Shown piece after piece: positions 9,298-17,855 of a DNA stretch of 64,000 nt. The translations under genes were made by a program, and so were the position numbers. A model generated the notes under the pieces. It saw only the letters and a program-made list of their open reading frames with translations. It was not told the DNA's origin and ran no database searches. Source of the stretch: Acetobacteraceae bacterium. Its GTDB lineage: Bacteria > Pseudomonadota > Alphaproteobacteria > Acetobacterales > Acetobacteraceae. Where the stretch lies: positions 1 to 64,000 of the forward strand of contig JASHOF010000044.1 in assembly GCA_030041255.1 (NCBI GenBank), given 5' to 3'. How positions within the stretch are numbered: the first letter of the stretch is position 1; each line of letters opens with the position of its first letter.

Positions 9298-10166
9298 ATG
9301 CCGTCGCGCGACGCCGGGCCCCGATGCCGCGCCTTGCCCTCACCTGGTTCCGTCTGGGTGCGTGGCTGCGGAGCCCGAAACCCTGTCTGGCACTGGCCGG
9401 TTACGCTCTGCTGCTGGGCTTCTGGTATCTCAGCGTCGAGGTGTTCAAGCTGCCCCGCTTCGCCGGGATGCCCGGGTTGACCTCCGTCTTTCACGAATGG
9501 ACGAGCCGGAATCCAACCTACGGCATCTCCCTCTATATCCCGGTTTACTGGGTGCACATCCTGGTCAGCCTGCGCCGGATCGGCATTGCCTTCCTGCTTG
9601 CCACCGCATTGGGCGTTCCGACCGGGCTGATGCTCGGCTGGTCGCGCGCGTTCAAGGAATACGTCTTCCCCCTGTTCGAGATCTTGCGGCCGATCCCGAT
9701 TCTGGCGTGGGTACCGCTCGCCATCATCATGCTGCCGGGCTCGGAGCTCCCGGTTATCTATCTAACCTTTCTCGCCTCGTTTTTCGCAACGGCGCTCAAT
9801 ACCATGCTCGGCGTCAGGTCGATCGACAACAGTTACATCCTTGCCGCCGGGTGCCTCGGCGCCTCCAGCCTGCAGACCTTTCGGCATGTTATCATACCGG
9901 GTGCGTTGCCTTTCATCTTCACGGGTTTGCAGATTTCCGTTGGCGTCGCATGGTTCTCATTGGTGGCGGCGGAGATGGTCTCCGGCCAGTTCGGGCTCGG
10001 CTACCTCATCAACACCTCCTATACCTCCGTCGAATATCCGACCATCGTGATCGCGATGCTGACCCTCGGCATCGTCGGATATTTGTCGAGCGCCATGGTG
10101 CGTCTTGCCGGCCATTGGCTGATGGCGTGGCGCGTGCCGCAGTTGGTGACAGACGGACGGCGGTGA
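9294..10166 (+). CDS. ABC transporter permease 1 (SsuC/TauC-like)
   Basis: A 290-aa inner-membrane permease of the BPD_transp_1 family with about six transmembrane segments (for example ALAGYALLLGFWYLSVEVF, IGIAFLLATALGVPTGLMLG). The cytoplasmic coupling loop appears as AAGCLGASSLQTFRHVIIPGALPFIFTG, the EAA motif that contacts the ATPase. ATG at 9294 overlaps the binding-protein stop (ATGA). It is more typical of sulfonate permeases than permease 2, with no insertion after EMVSG. Confidence 0.9.
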   Translation: MNAVARRRAPMPRLALTWFRLGAWLRSPKPCLALAGYALLLGFWYLSVEVFKLPRFAGMPGLTSVFHEWTSRNPTYGISLYIPVYWVHILVSLRRIGIAFLLATALGVPTGLMLGWSRAFKEYVFPLFEILRPIPILAWVPLAIIMLPGSELPVIYLTFLASFFATALNTMLGVRSIDNSYILAAGCLGASSLQTFRHVIIPGALPFIFTGLQISVGVAWFSLVAAEMVSGQFGLGYLINTSYTSVEYPTIVIAMLTLGIVGYLSSAMVRLAGHWLMAWRVPQLVTDGRR

Positions 10167-11017
10167 GCCTCGTGTCCCAAAAGCAGGTGCGGCGTGGTGC
10201 GATTCGGATCGAAGACGCGGTCAAGATTTATGATCCCGAAGGCGCGCACATCCTGGCCGTCGACCATTGCTCCTTCGCCGTCGCGCCAGGCGAGATATGC
10301 ATGTTGCTGGGACCATCGGGGTGCGGCAAGACCAGCCTTCTCAACGCCATTGCCGGATTTCATCGCCTCGATGGCGGCGCCATCTATCTCGACGACGAGA
10401 TGCTGTGCGGGCCAGGCCGCCGCGCTGCCGCCATCGGCCCCGACCGCATCGTGGTATTCCAGAACGGCGCACTCTTTCCGTGGAAGACCGCCCTCGAGAA
10501 TGTCGCCTTCGGCCCCGTCGTGCAGGGACGGCTGAGCAAGCCGGAGGCCTTTGCACGCGCACGGCAACTCATGGCGGATGCCGGGCTCGGCGGGCACGAA
10601 GATGCCTATCCGGGCCAGATCTCGTCCGGGCTCAGGCGGCGCGTGGAGATCGTCCGCGCCCTGTTGAATGATCCGGCGGTGCTGCTCCTTGACGAACCCT
10701 ATCGCGCTCTCGATGCCCTCACCAGATCGGTGATGCACGAGGCCCTCCTCGACACGCATGCACGCACGGGCGTCACGATCATCTTCATCACCCACGATAT
10801 CGAAGAGGCGGTTTTCCTTGGCCATCGCGTGGTCGTCATGACCGCGAGACCGTGCCGGCCGAAGCGGATCTTCGATATCGACCTGCCGCGGCCACGCGAT
10901 ATCGGCATCGTCGCATCGAAACGGTTTCGCGAACTGACAGCCGAGATTGCGGGCACGCTCGATGCGGAGGCGCTGAAATCCTTCGCGCGCGGAGAAAAGG
11001 AGGGGCACGCGGCGTGA
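10163..11017 (+). CDS. ABC transporter ATPase 1 with degenerate signature motif
   Basis: A 284-aa nucleotide-binding subunit. Start GTG at 10163 overlaps the permease stop (GTGA). Walker A GPSGCGKT is at residues 50-57, Walker B VLLLDEP at 173-179, and the H-loop FITHDIEEA has His211. The signature, normally LSGGQ, reads ISSGL at 153-157. The catalytic Glu after Walker B is present. With ATPase 2, whose signature is normal but whose H-loop His is lost, it would form one good and one impaired ATP site. See findings. Confidence 0.9.
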   Translation: MSLVSQKQVRRGAIRIEDAVKIYDPEGAHILAVDHCSFAVAPGEICMLLGPSGCGKTSLLNAIAGFHRLDGGAIYLDDEMLCGPGRRAAAIGPDRIVVFQNGALFPWKTALENVAFGPVVQGRLSKPEAFARARQLMADAGLGGHEDAYPGQISSGLRRRVEIVRALLNDPAVLLLDEPYRALDALTRSVMHEALLDTHARTGVTIIFITHDIEEAVFLGHRVVVMTARPCRPKRIFDIDLPRPRDIGIVASKRFRELTAEIAGTLDAEALKSFARGEKEGHAA

Positions 11018-11892
11018 CCCAGCAGGCCGCCATCATCACCCCCGACTCCGGCCGGCTCCTTCGTTTCCGCACGGCGGCGCTGCCAAGGCTGCTGTTCAAT
11101 CGCTCCTCGCGGCGGGCCATCGTCTCGATCCTTGCTGCCATTGCGCTGTGGCAACTCGGCGCCACCAGCAGGGAATGGCTGGGCTGGCCCGTCCCGGTGT
11201 TGGGTCACGTGCCGGCACCCGATGCCGTCCTCGTCGCCTGGTATCATGTTCTTGGCGATGCGGGTTACTGGCAAAGCTGGTATCAAAGCTTTCTCCGCGT
11301 CGCCATGGGCTTCGCCGCGGCGACGGCGATCGGGGTTCCCTTTGGCCTCACCCTCGCGATGAGCCCGACCTGTCGCGGCATCGTTCTGCCCGTGTTTGAA
11401 TTGCTGCGCCCGATCCCCCCGCTGGCATGGGTTCCGGCATCGATCCTGTTCTGGCCGACGCAAGAGCTTTCAATCGATTTCGTTATCTTTCTCGGTGCGT
11501 TCTATACCATCGTCCTCAATGTGCTGGGCGGCGCCGAGACGATCGACATCCGCCTTGTCCAGGCCGCACGGTCGATGGGCGCGTCCCGGATCAACATCTT
11601 TCGCCGCATCATTCTCCCGGGCGTGCTGCCGTCCATCGGCGCCGGCATGGAAGTGGCGATTGGTATCACCTGGGAAGTCGTCGTCGCCGCGGAGATGATT
11701 TCCGGCGGCGGTTCCGGCGGTGCGAGCGGCGCCGGGGGCGGCCTCGGCTTCTTCATCTGGAACTCGTACGTTGGCGGTTCCTATCCCGACATCGTCGTCG
11801 GCATGATTTCGATCGGGATTGCCGGCTATGGTTCGAGTGCGCTCGTACGCCTGCTTCAGACGCGGCTTACACCCTGGCTCGAGGCACGCTGA
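11014..11892 (+). CDS. ABC transporter permease 2 with glycine-rich loop
   Basis: A 292-aa BPD_transp_1-family permease, start GTG at 11014 overlapping the previous stop (GTGA). The coupling loop is AARSMGASRINIFRRIILPGVLPSIGAG. Between EMIS and GLGFFIWNSY it carries a Gly/Ser-rich stretch (GGGSGGASGAGGG) about nine residues longer than the same place in permease 1 (EMVSGQFGLGYLI). This would enlarge the loop before the last transmembrane segments. It pairs most naturally with the ATPase that follows 3 nt later. Confidence 0.9.
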   Translation: MTQQAAIITPDSGRLLRFRTAALPRLLFNRSSRRAIVSILAAIALWQLGATSREWLGWPVPVLGHVPAPDAVLVAWYHVLGDAGYWQSWYQSFLRVAMGFAAATAIGVPFGLTLAMSPTCRGIVLPVFELLRPIPPLAWVPASILFWPTQELSIDFVIFLGAFYTIVLNVLGGAETIDIRLVQAARSMGASRINIFRRIILPGVLPSIGAGMEVAIGITWEVVVAAEMISGGGSGGASGAGGGLGFFIWNSYVGGSYPDIVVGMISIGIAGYGSSALVRLLQTRLTPWLEAR

Positions 11893-11895
11893 CCC

Positions 11896-12726
11896 ATGAT
11901 CGAGTTGCGGCACGTCAGCAAATCTTACGGTCCCGGCCGGTTCGCCAGGCCGGTCATCGAGGATTGCTCCTTCACCGTCGAAGCCAACCACTTCACGGTG
12001 ATGATGGGGCCGTCGGGGAGCGGCAAGAGCACGCTCATCCGCCTCGTAGCCGGTTTCGAGAAACCGAGCGCAGGAGAGATCCTGGTCAATGACCGGCCTG
12101 TCACCGGGCCTGGGCAGGACCGCCTCGTCGTATTTCAGGAGTCGGCGCTGTTCCCCTGGATGACGACCAGAGAGAACGTTCAATACGGTCCGCGGGCGCG
12201 CGGCGAATTGACCGGGACCGGGCGTGCCCGCACCGATTTCCTGCTCGAGAAGGTCGGATTGCATGCTTTCCGCGAGCGTTACCCAGCGCAGTTGTCGGGC
12301 GGGATGCAGCGTCGTGCCGAGCTTGCGCGGGCCCTGGTTAACAATCCCGCGATCATGATCCTCGACGAGCCGTTTCGTGGCCTCGACGCACTGACGAAAA
12401 AGATGATGATCGAATACTATGCGGGCCTTTCGGCGGAATCGCCCCGCACCAATCTCTTCGTCACGACGGATGTCGATGAAGCTATCTTCCTCGCCAACCG
12501 GCTGCTCGTCATGAGCCATATCCCGGCCCGGGTGCGGGAAGTGATCGAGGTCGATTTGCCCAGGCCGCGCAGCTTCACCCGCATCCTGCTCGACGGCCGC
12601 GCCAATGCCCTCAAGATGGCTGCACTTTCCCTTCTGCATGAGGAAGCGATGAAGGCGTTCGGAGGCGGCAACATCCCGGCGGCGGATTTCATCGAGGCTC
12701 ATCGCCGCCGCGTCGCGGCAATGTGA
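11896..12726 (+). CDS. ABC transporter ATPase 2 lacking the H-loop histidine
   Basis: A 276-aa nucleotide-binding subunit, ATG at 11896. Walker A GPSGSGKS is at residues 38-45, the Q-loop is VVFQESALFPW, the signature LSGGM (133-137) is normal, and Walker B is IMILDEP with Glu157. The switch segment reads FVTTDVDEA: Thr191 stands where nearly all ABC ATPases have the catalytic His. The codons there (GTC ACG ACG GAT GTC GAT GAA) leave no doubt about the reading frame. It is the last gene of the transporter operon; a palindromic repeat and the convergent exporter gene follow. Confidence 0.9.
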   Translation: MIELRHVSKSYGPGRFARPVIEDCSFTVEANHFTVMMGPSGSGKSTLIRLVAGFEKPSAGEILVNDRPVTGPGQDRLVVFQESALFPWMTTRENVQYGPRARGELTGTGRARTDFLLEKVGLHAFRERYPAQLSGGMQRRAELARALVNNPAIMILDEPFRGLDALTKKMMIEYYAGLSAESPRTNLFVTTDVDEAIFLANRLLVMSHIPARVREVIEVDLPRPRSFTRILLDGRANALKMAALSLLHEEAMKAFGGGNIPAADFIEAHRRRVAAM

Positions 12727-12828
12727 TCGGCATATCGCGCCATCTCGCGACGATCTTGGCTGGATCTGACAACGGGAAAAGTCCCGTGCGTGCCTGTCAG
12801 GAAGCCGACACGGGTCTCGCGGTTTATT

Positions 12829-12880
12829 CGAGCCCGCGATTCACGCCCCTCGACGATTCCGCCTCGGGCGATCGGGTGCT
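12829..12880. repeat. Dispersed palindromic repeat, copy 1 (between convergent genes)
   Basis: AGCCCGCGATTCACGCCC, then CGACGATTCCGCC and GGGCGATCGGG, closely match 48208-48257 (second arm degenerate here). It lies in the 156-nt space between two convergent operons, where a bidirectional terminator would be expected, but there is no T-tract. A short third relative ends at 62577. Confidence 0.6.
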
Positions 12881-12882
12881 GG

Positions 12883-14313
12883 TCAATGGCCTACATGAGC
12901 CCAGTAACTGCCGAAAACCAGTACCGAAAGGATGAATCCCAGCACGACATTGACGACGACACCCGAGGTGAAGGCAAGGAACGGCCTGCCGCCGGCATGC
13001 GCCAGTTCGCGGAACCGCGTCGTAAGGCCGATGCTGAGGAAGCAGAAGATGAAAGCCCAGGTCCTCAGATCCCTGATCGGCGCGACCAGCGTGGGATTCA
13101 CCACCTTCCCATATTCGGCAAGGCTGTAGCCGCTGGTCACCGCCGTCACGATCAGGGAGGCGATCAGGAAGCCGATGACGAATTTGGGGAAACGCCACCA
13201 GATCTGACCGAGATCGGCCTGACCTTCGATTCCGTTGCGTTCCCAGCGTGTCGTTGCGACGACTGCGAGCACGAACGCCCAGATGCCGATCCAGACATCG
13301 CGCCCGACCACTTTCATGAGACTGTAGGAGAACAACGCCTGGTCGCCGGTTCCGGCGACGGCGCCATGGGCGGCCAGATCACCATAGGTCTGGGCCGCGG
13401 CGAATCCGGCGGCATCGGCAAACTCGGAGGTACCGATCCATGCTCCGCCGACGCCCGACGGCAGGTGAAGCGCGCTTGCCACGAAGGGCAGCAAGAAGAT
13501 CATCACAATCGCCCACAGGATGACGAGGGTGATAGCGATCGGCGCATGTTCCTTCTTCGCGCCCACCGCACCCGCGATCGCAATCGAGGCCGAAACGCCA
13601 CACACCGCGCCGCCCGCCCCGAGCGTCGCGGCAAGTCGCTTGTCGAGCCCGAGCCGCACGCCGACGAAATAGATGACGAGGAAGGTGGCGATGGAGACAA
13701 TCGAAGCCTGGGCGATCGCGGTCGGTCCTGCCCACACGATCAGCGTGAAGGGCAGGGTCGCGCCGAGCAGGACGATGCCGGTCTTGATATAGAACTCGAC
13801 TCGAAACCCGGCATCGAAGGACTTCGGCAGGCCGACCAGATTGGAAAACACCAGGCCGACAACGAGCGCGACAAGCGGCGGCTCGAGATTATAGCGGTTG
13901 GCTTCGGTCCATTGGCCGATGGCGAAGATCAGAATGGACAGGATATAGAGCAGCAGGAATGCCGGGATGAAATCCCGGGCTTTGTGTCCCAGCGCGCCGA
14001 GCGCCATCGAAAAGATCGCGAGCCATGCCGCGAACTGCGCGATGTAGCGCAGAGAGTTCGCCGCGAAATGGGCGCCCAGCTCGTCGAAACTCGACCATTT
14101 CGATGGAGCCACGGCAATCCATCTGAGGCTGCTGCCATTGACGAACAGAAGGTAGCCGATGACGACAATCCCGAGCCCGAGCCAGATCGCCCACCAATCC
14201 TCCCTCAGCCACAATTCGCGCCAACCGGATCCGTCCCGTGGCCTGACCTGTTTGCCACCGAGGAACTCGGCCTCACTCTTGCTCATCTCGCTCCCCATTG
14301 CTTCCCCGATCAC
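12883..14313 (-). CDS. YeiH/TauZ-family membrane exporter (putative sulfite/sulfate export)
   Basis: A polytopic protein of up to 476 aa, family PF03601, with about ten transmembrane helices (for example WAIWLGLGIVVIGYLLFV, AQFAAWLAIFSMALGALG) and the conserved GAGGAVCGVSASIAIAGAV and KTGIVLLGATLPF segments. Family members occur beside taurine and sulfonate degradation genes and are thought to export sulfite or sulfate. That fits here, because the monooxygenase at 15184 releases sulfite. GTG at 14313 overlaps the upstream stop (GTGA); ATG at 14298 and 14286 (after GGGGAG) are alternative starts. It converges on the transporter operon. Confidence 0.85.
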   Translation of the reverse strand: MIGEAMGSEMSKSEAEFLGGKQVRPRDGSGWRELWLREDWWAIWLGLGIVVIGYLLFVNGSSLRWIAVAPSKWSSFDELGAHFAANSLRYIAQFAAWLAIFSMALGALGHKARDFIPAFLLLYILSILIFAIGQWTEANRYNLEPPLVALVVGLVFSNLVGLPKSFDAGFRVEFYIKTGIVLLGATLPFTLIVWAGPTAIAQASIVSIATFLVIYFVGVRLGLDKRLAATLGAGGAVCGVSASIAIAGAVGAKKEHAPIAITLVILWAIVMIFLLPFVASALHLPSGVGGAWIGTSEFADAAGFAAAQTYGDLAAHGAVAGTGDQALFSYSLMKVVGRDVWIGIWAFVLAVVATTRWERNGIEGQADLGQIWWRFPKFVIGFLIASLIVTAVTSGYSLAEYGKVVNPTLVAPIRDLRTWAFIFCFLSIGLTTRFRELAHAGGRPFLAFTSGVVVNVVLGFILSVLVFGSYWAHVGH

Positions 14314-14567
14314 AGGTGCGGCAATCGCCGCCCGCCGGTCATGGATTGCCTGTGTTGTGCCAGCAAAGAAAAGCTCGCGGCCGGGACCTTGGGCATCCTC
14401 TGTACGATGGCCTCGACCCGGCTGTAGACCTTGCGCAGGCGATCGAATTTGCGGCTGTCAAGCGAGCGGAAGCGCGTGTCGCAACAGACGAAGCGAAAGC
14501 CGTTTCGTTGCAGAATAACGAACCCCGCCGTGACTCCGTCGAGTTCGATGATGATGGCATCGGGCAT
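14310..14567 (-). CDS. Small conserved-looking protein coupled to the exporter gene
   Basis: An 85-aa protein starting MPDAIIIELDGVTAGFVILQ, with FRFVCCDTRFRSLDSRKFDR in the middle. The start is fixed by a strong ribosome site (AAGGAG, 8 nt before ATG at 14567), and the stop overlaps the exporter start by 4 nt, so it is a real gene and translationally coupled. The first half looks like a beta-hairpin domain that recurs in small proteins of alphaproteobacteria. The function is unknown; a role in sulfonate metabolism or transporter assembly is only inferred from position. Confidence 0.6.
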   Translation of the reverse strand: MPDAIIIELDGVTAGFVILQRNGFRFVCCDTRFRSLDSRKFDRLRKVYSRVEAIVQRMPKVPAASFSLLAQHRQSMTGGRRLPHL

Positions 14568-15183
14568 CTGGCTTACTCCTTCGCGAAAGCGAGATGTACG
14601 AATTCGCGTCTTCGGGATCAGCCGCCGACCATGGCGAGCGGATTCCATGCCGGTTCTGCCGGCTGCTGGTCTGAGCAGGGCACGGTTTCAACCGGCGCCA
14701 GCGCCGGGTGGTGATGCCGTCCTGCCTCTTCATGCCGATCGGGGGCAGTCTGTTCGCCGTCTTGTGCCCTTCGGTGCTGCGGGGCGGGGCCATCACCGCG
14801 CCGGGCCCTCGCACTCCGGAAAAAGAGTTCGATGACGTTGCAATCCTTCGGTCGCAGACTCATAGGAAGCACTCCGTCTTGCATTTCGATCACGTCAGAA
14901 AGCGCCGGCAGGCCCAGGCTCCCGGCACCGCTGAAGGGCTATGGGGCGTGTCGCCGAGACGCTCCCGCGTCGGCCGGCCGAACCAATGTCGCGCGGCGGA
15001 GGTATCGTTGGGGTCGACCCCGCCGATGATCGCGATCTCGGTCGAATGGACCACGCCCGCTCCCTCACAAACCCGCTCGGGCGGCAGGTAACCCTATTAA
15101 CTAACAAATGTCTATAGAAAAGATAGATTGACTTGGATGATCGCAGCTTGTTTCATAGAACCCCGTCCAAGGCGGAGGATTGC
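14568..15183. other. 616-nt gap between divergent exporter and monooxygenase genes
   Basis: No gene could be supported. Frames on both strands are rich in Arg/Pro and change frame without family similarity; the minus-strand stretch near 14620-14890 (MSLRPKDCNVIELFF) may be decayed coding sequence but I do not recognise it. The last 50 nt (15090-15140) form an AT-rich island with CTATTAACTAACAAATGTC, a plausible promoter region for the monooxygenase gene. The outward promoter for the exporter operon must also lie here. Confidence 0.5.
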
Positions 15184-16380
15184 TTGCGCGTTCTCAGTCC
15201 CGGTGAATTGCCCCAGCCGGCCAATCGGACCGATATTCTTTGGTTTCTGCCCACTCACGGAGACGGGCGATACCTCGGAACGTCGGAGGGCGCTCGAGCG
15301 GTTTCATTGGCCTATTTGCGGCAGATCGCAGAGGCCGCCGATTCGAATGGCTATTACGGCGTCCTCCTCCCCACCGGCCGCTCGTGCGAGGATTCCTGGG
15401 TCATTGCCTCGGCCATGGTCCCCCTGACAGAGCGCCTGCGGTTCCTGGTTGCCGTGCGGCCCGGCCTCGAAAGCCCGGCTGTCGCGGCCCGAATGGCGGC
15501 GAGCCTCGACCGGCTCTCCAGGGGCCGGCTTCTCGTCAATGTCGTGGCCGGTGGGGATCCGGCGGAACTCCATGGCGACGGGTTGTTCCTCGACCACGAC
15601 GAACGCTACGCCCTGACAGATGAGTTCCTGGCGATCTGGCGTCGCCTGATGAGGGGTGAATCGGTTACCTATGCCGGCCGCCATCTCAGGGTGGAGGCGA
15701 GCAAGCTCCTGTTCCCGCCGGCGCAACTGCCCTATCCGCCCCTCTATTTCGGTGGTTCCTCGGCGGCGGGCATGGATGTCGCCGCCAACCATGTCGATGT
15801 CTATCTGAGTTGGGGCGAACCACCCGCCCAGGTCGCCGAAAAGCTTGCGACAATGAAAGCCGCTGCGGCGGCGAAAAATCGGACCTTATCCTATGGCATT
15901 CGGCTGCATGTCATCGTCCGGGAAAGCGAAGCTGCTGCCTGGGCAGTGGCCGAGCAACTGATCGCACGGCTCGATGACCGGGCGATTGCGAAGGCGCGCG
16001 AGACGTTCGCGCGGTTCGATTCTGTCGGGCAACAAAGGATGAGCGCACTGCACCAGGGCAGGCGTGACAAGCTGGAAATCAGCCCGAATTTGTGGGCCGG
16101 AGTCGGGCTGGTCCGCGGCGGCGCAGGCACTGCCCTTGTGGGCGACTCCGAGACAGTCGCGGCACGCATGAAGGAATACATGGCGCTCGGCATCGACCGC
16201 TTTATCCTGTCCGGCTACCCCCACCTCGAAGAATGTTATCGTTTTGCCGAGTTGGTCTTTCCGTTGCTGCCGCTGGCCAGGACCACCGGGGTGGCACGGC
16301 TGCCCGTCCGAAATGCCGGGCCGTTTGGCGAAACGATTGCCACCGTCATCCCTGCGCCGTCGGTAGCGTCGCGTTCCTAG
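15184..16380 (+). CDS. ssuD: FMNH2-dependent alkanesulfonate monooxygenase
   Basis: A bacterial-luciferase-fold monooxygenase of about 398 aa that cleaves the C-S bond of alkanesulfonates to aldehyde and sulfite using FMNH2 and O2. Diagnostic stretches: [95 protein letters not shown] and [17 protein letters not shown]. There is no ATG near the N terminus. TTG at 15184 is chosen because GGAGG at 15174-15178 sits 5 nt before it; TTG at 15133 is in frame but has no ribosome site. No flavin reductase (SsuE) gene lies in the locus, so FMNH2 must come from elsewhere. Confidence 0.9.
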   Translation: MRVLSPGELPQPANRTDILWFLPTHGDGRYLGTSEGARAVSLAYLRQIAEAADSNGYYGVLLPTGRSCEDSWVIASAMVPLTERLRFLVAVRPGLESPAVAARMAASLDRLSRGRLLVNVVAGGDPAELHGDGLFLDHDERYALTDEFLAIWRRLMRGESVTYAGRHLRVEASKLLFPPAQLPYPPLYFGGSSAAGMDVAANHVDVYLSWGEPPAQVAEKLATMKAAAAAKNRTLSYGIRLHVIVRESEAAAWAVAEQLIARLDDRAIAKARETFARFDSVGQQRMSALHQGRRDKLEISPNLWAGVGLVRGGAGTALVGDSETVAARMKEYMALGIDRFILSGYPHLEECYRFAELVFPLLPLARTTGVARLPVRNAGPFGETIATVIPAPSVASRS

Positions 16381-16451
16381 TGTCCTGCCTCCGACGTTTG
16401 CTGCCGCCGGCAGCAAACGAAAGGGGATGAGAGGCCAATGAAAATAAAGAG

Positions 16452-16509
16452 TAGTGTGCCGACCGCTATGGTGCACCCCATGGTATCAAGCGTTGGAGGC
16501 GGCACACTA
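16452..16509. repeat. 10-bp inverted repeat flanking 38 nt
   Basis: TAGTGTGCCG at 16452-16461 and CGGCACACTA at 16500-16509 are perfect inverted copies. The piece lies at the left edge of a 1.4-kb stretch of gene and transposase debris, so it may be the end pair of a collapsed insertion element. It could equally be a chance hairpin. Confidence 0.45.
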
Positions 16510-16582
16510 GATCAATATGGCTTCTGGCGGGATCGCTTCGCTGACCGCCCAAGCCACGACATTGATGGAGAAAATAAGCGAA

Positions 16583-16611
16583 GAGCGGGATGATCTTTGA
16601 TCATCCCGCTC
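16583..16611. repeat. Perfect 13-bp hairpin
   Basis: GAGCGGGATGATC, loop TTT, GATCATCCCGCTC. The stem is perfect but no T-tract follows on either strand, so it is not a standard Rho-independent terminator. It lies between ssuD and the ribD remnant. Confidence 0.55.
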
Positions 16612-16806
16612 GAGTAGCACCTTTCGCCCATGCGTGACTCGTTGACCGCACCCTGGCATACCTTGCCTGCTCTCTCTGGCGGGTCCCCAGCGCGCAAGCG
16701 CGTTGGGTGCCCGAGGCGCCGGGTGAGGGTGCCCGCGCCCTGGCCGAGTGCACTCCCAAGCCAATCCTCTGGACCGCCTCCGCGCCGTCGTCGTGAGAAG
16801 CGCCGC

Positions 16807-17016
16807 GCGCGGCTCCGTGCCGGCGGAATCGCCGTCGAGGAGGGCCTGCTCGCAACCGAAGCCAAGGAAGTCGCAGCCAGGTTCTTCAGCCGCATCACCT
16901 GCCACCGGCCAAGCCTGACGCTGAAGCTCGCCTCCACGCTCGACGGGCGGATTGCCACCAGGAGCGGCGCCAGCCGCTGGATCACCGGGAGCGAGGCGCG
17001 TCGTGCCGCCCATGCG
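16807..17016 (+). pseudogene. ribD fragment (riboflavin biosynthesis deaminase/reductase)
   Basis: An internal piece of about 70 codons of the bifunctional RibD protein: LRAGGIAVEEGLLATEA, FFSRITCHRPSLTLKLAS, TLDGRIATRSGASRWITG, SEARRAAHA. It covers the end of the deaminase domain and the beginning of the reductase domain. There is no start, no deaminase zinc site and no remaining reductase. It is cut exactly where transposase sequence begins at 17016, so it looks like the product of an insertion followed by deletion. Confidence 0.8.
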
Positions 17017-17500
17017 GCGATCCCGAGCAAGTCCGCGTGCATGACTTCTTGATCAAGGAACCGGGCCGGGCGGTGCCCTACGGTGTCTACGACCTGGGCG
17101 CGAATGCCGGCTGGGTCAGCGTCGGCATCGAGCACGACACGGCAGCCTTTGCCGTGCAGACGATCCGTGCCTGGTGGCACGACGTCGGCCAGAGCCGCTA
17201 CCCCGATGCGCGCCGTCTCGCCATCACCGCCGACGGTGGCGGCAGCAACGGCTCGCGCGTACGCCTGTGGAAGCGCGAGCGGCAAGCCTCGACCGACGAG
17301 CCCGGCATCGCCATCACCGTCCATCACTTCCCGGCGGGCACCGGCAAGTTGAACAAAATCGAGCACCGGTTGTTTTCGTCCATCAGTCAGAACCGGCGCG
17401 CCAGACCACTCATCACCTACACCACTCATCACCTACCAAGTGATCGTCGACCTGATCAGCGCCACGGCCACGAGAACGATACAATCCAACCACGTTCTGA
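17016..17500 (+). mobile_element. ISAzo13-family transposase remnant (C-terminal part)
   Basis: Codons from 17019 read DPEQVRVHDFLIKEPGRAVP, then YGVYDLGANAGWVSVGIEHD, LAITADGGGSNGSRVRLWK and GIAITVHHFPAGTGKLNKIE, the C-terminal half of an ISAzo13-type DDE transposase. The N-terminal half is missing, being replaced by ribD sequence. After RARPLITY the frame is broken by a 16-nt tandem duplication; removing it restores YQVIVDLISATATRT. The usual C terminus is not found after about 17500. The element is dead. Confidence 0.85.
17406..17437. repeat. 16-nt tandem duplication inside the transposase remnant
   Basis: CCACTCATCACCTACA (17406-17421) is followed by CCACTCATCACCTACC (17422-17437). The unit length of 16 shifts the transposase frame by +1: the first copy encodes PLITY in one frame and the second copy the same residues in the next. 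Confidence 0.9.
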
Positions 17501-17524
17501 ATCAGACCACGCGGTTGATTCCTG

Positions 17525-17690
17525 ACAGGACCTTAGCCTTGGCGCGGGTCGCAATCATCAGATCGAAGTCGCTCTCAGGGTGGGTGGTTCCCCGCTCCCG
17601 CCTGCCGAAAGGATAGATGCTGACCGGATCCAGCGCGTCGACGAGACGGTGCACGACCTCCTCGAGTGCTTTGTCCGCGCCGCCCTGGCC
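17525..17690 (-). pseudogene. Nucleotidyltransferase (MNT-type) N-terminal fragment
   Basis: The minus strand reads EEVVHRLVDALDPVSIYPFG, RRERGTTHPESDFDLMIATR. This is the G-S-x-A-R-G...D-x-D-x core of MNT/KNTase-like nucleotidyltransferases, with the first motif altered (FGRRERG for FGSRARG). The frame runs into transposase-flanking sequence at about 17520 and has no proper C terminus, so it is a truncated remnant, probably of an antitoxin-like or minimal nucleotidyltransferase gene disrupted by the neighbouring IS. Confidence 0.6.
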
Positions 17691-17855
17691 GCTGCCGTGG
17701 AGGTTCCCTTGCCCCAGCCGATCGCCGGCCCCGGCGTGACGTAGAAACGGCTTTATCGTCGTCCGGCAGCGTGAGCGGGCGGGTGGCCAGCCCGAGACAA
17801 CGCGATACCCCTTCCGGCGCCGCCGCTCCGGTGGCATCCTGGCGCCGAGGATTCG

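Noticed and set aside
14618-14893. Minus-strand frame starting near MSLRPKDCNVIELFF
   Set aside because: After the first 20 residues it becomes His/Arg-rich and has no family match; no ribosome site; too weak to call a gene.
16583-16611. Rho-independent terminator after ssuD
   Set aside because: The stem is perfect but lacks a T-tract on either strand and is 200 nt from the stop.
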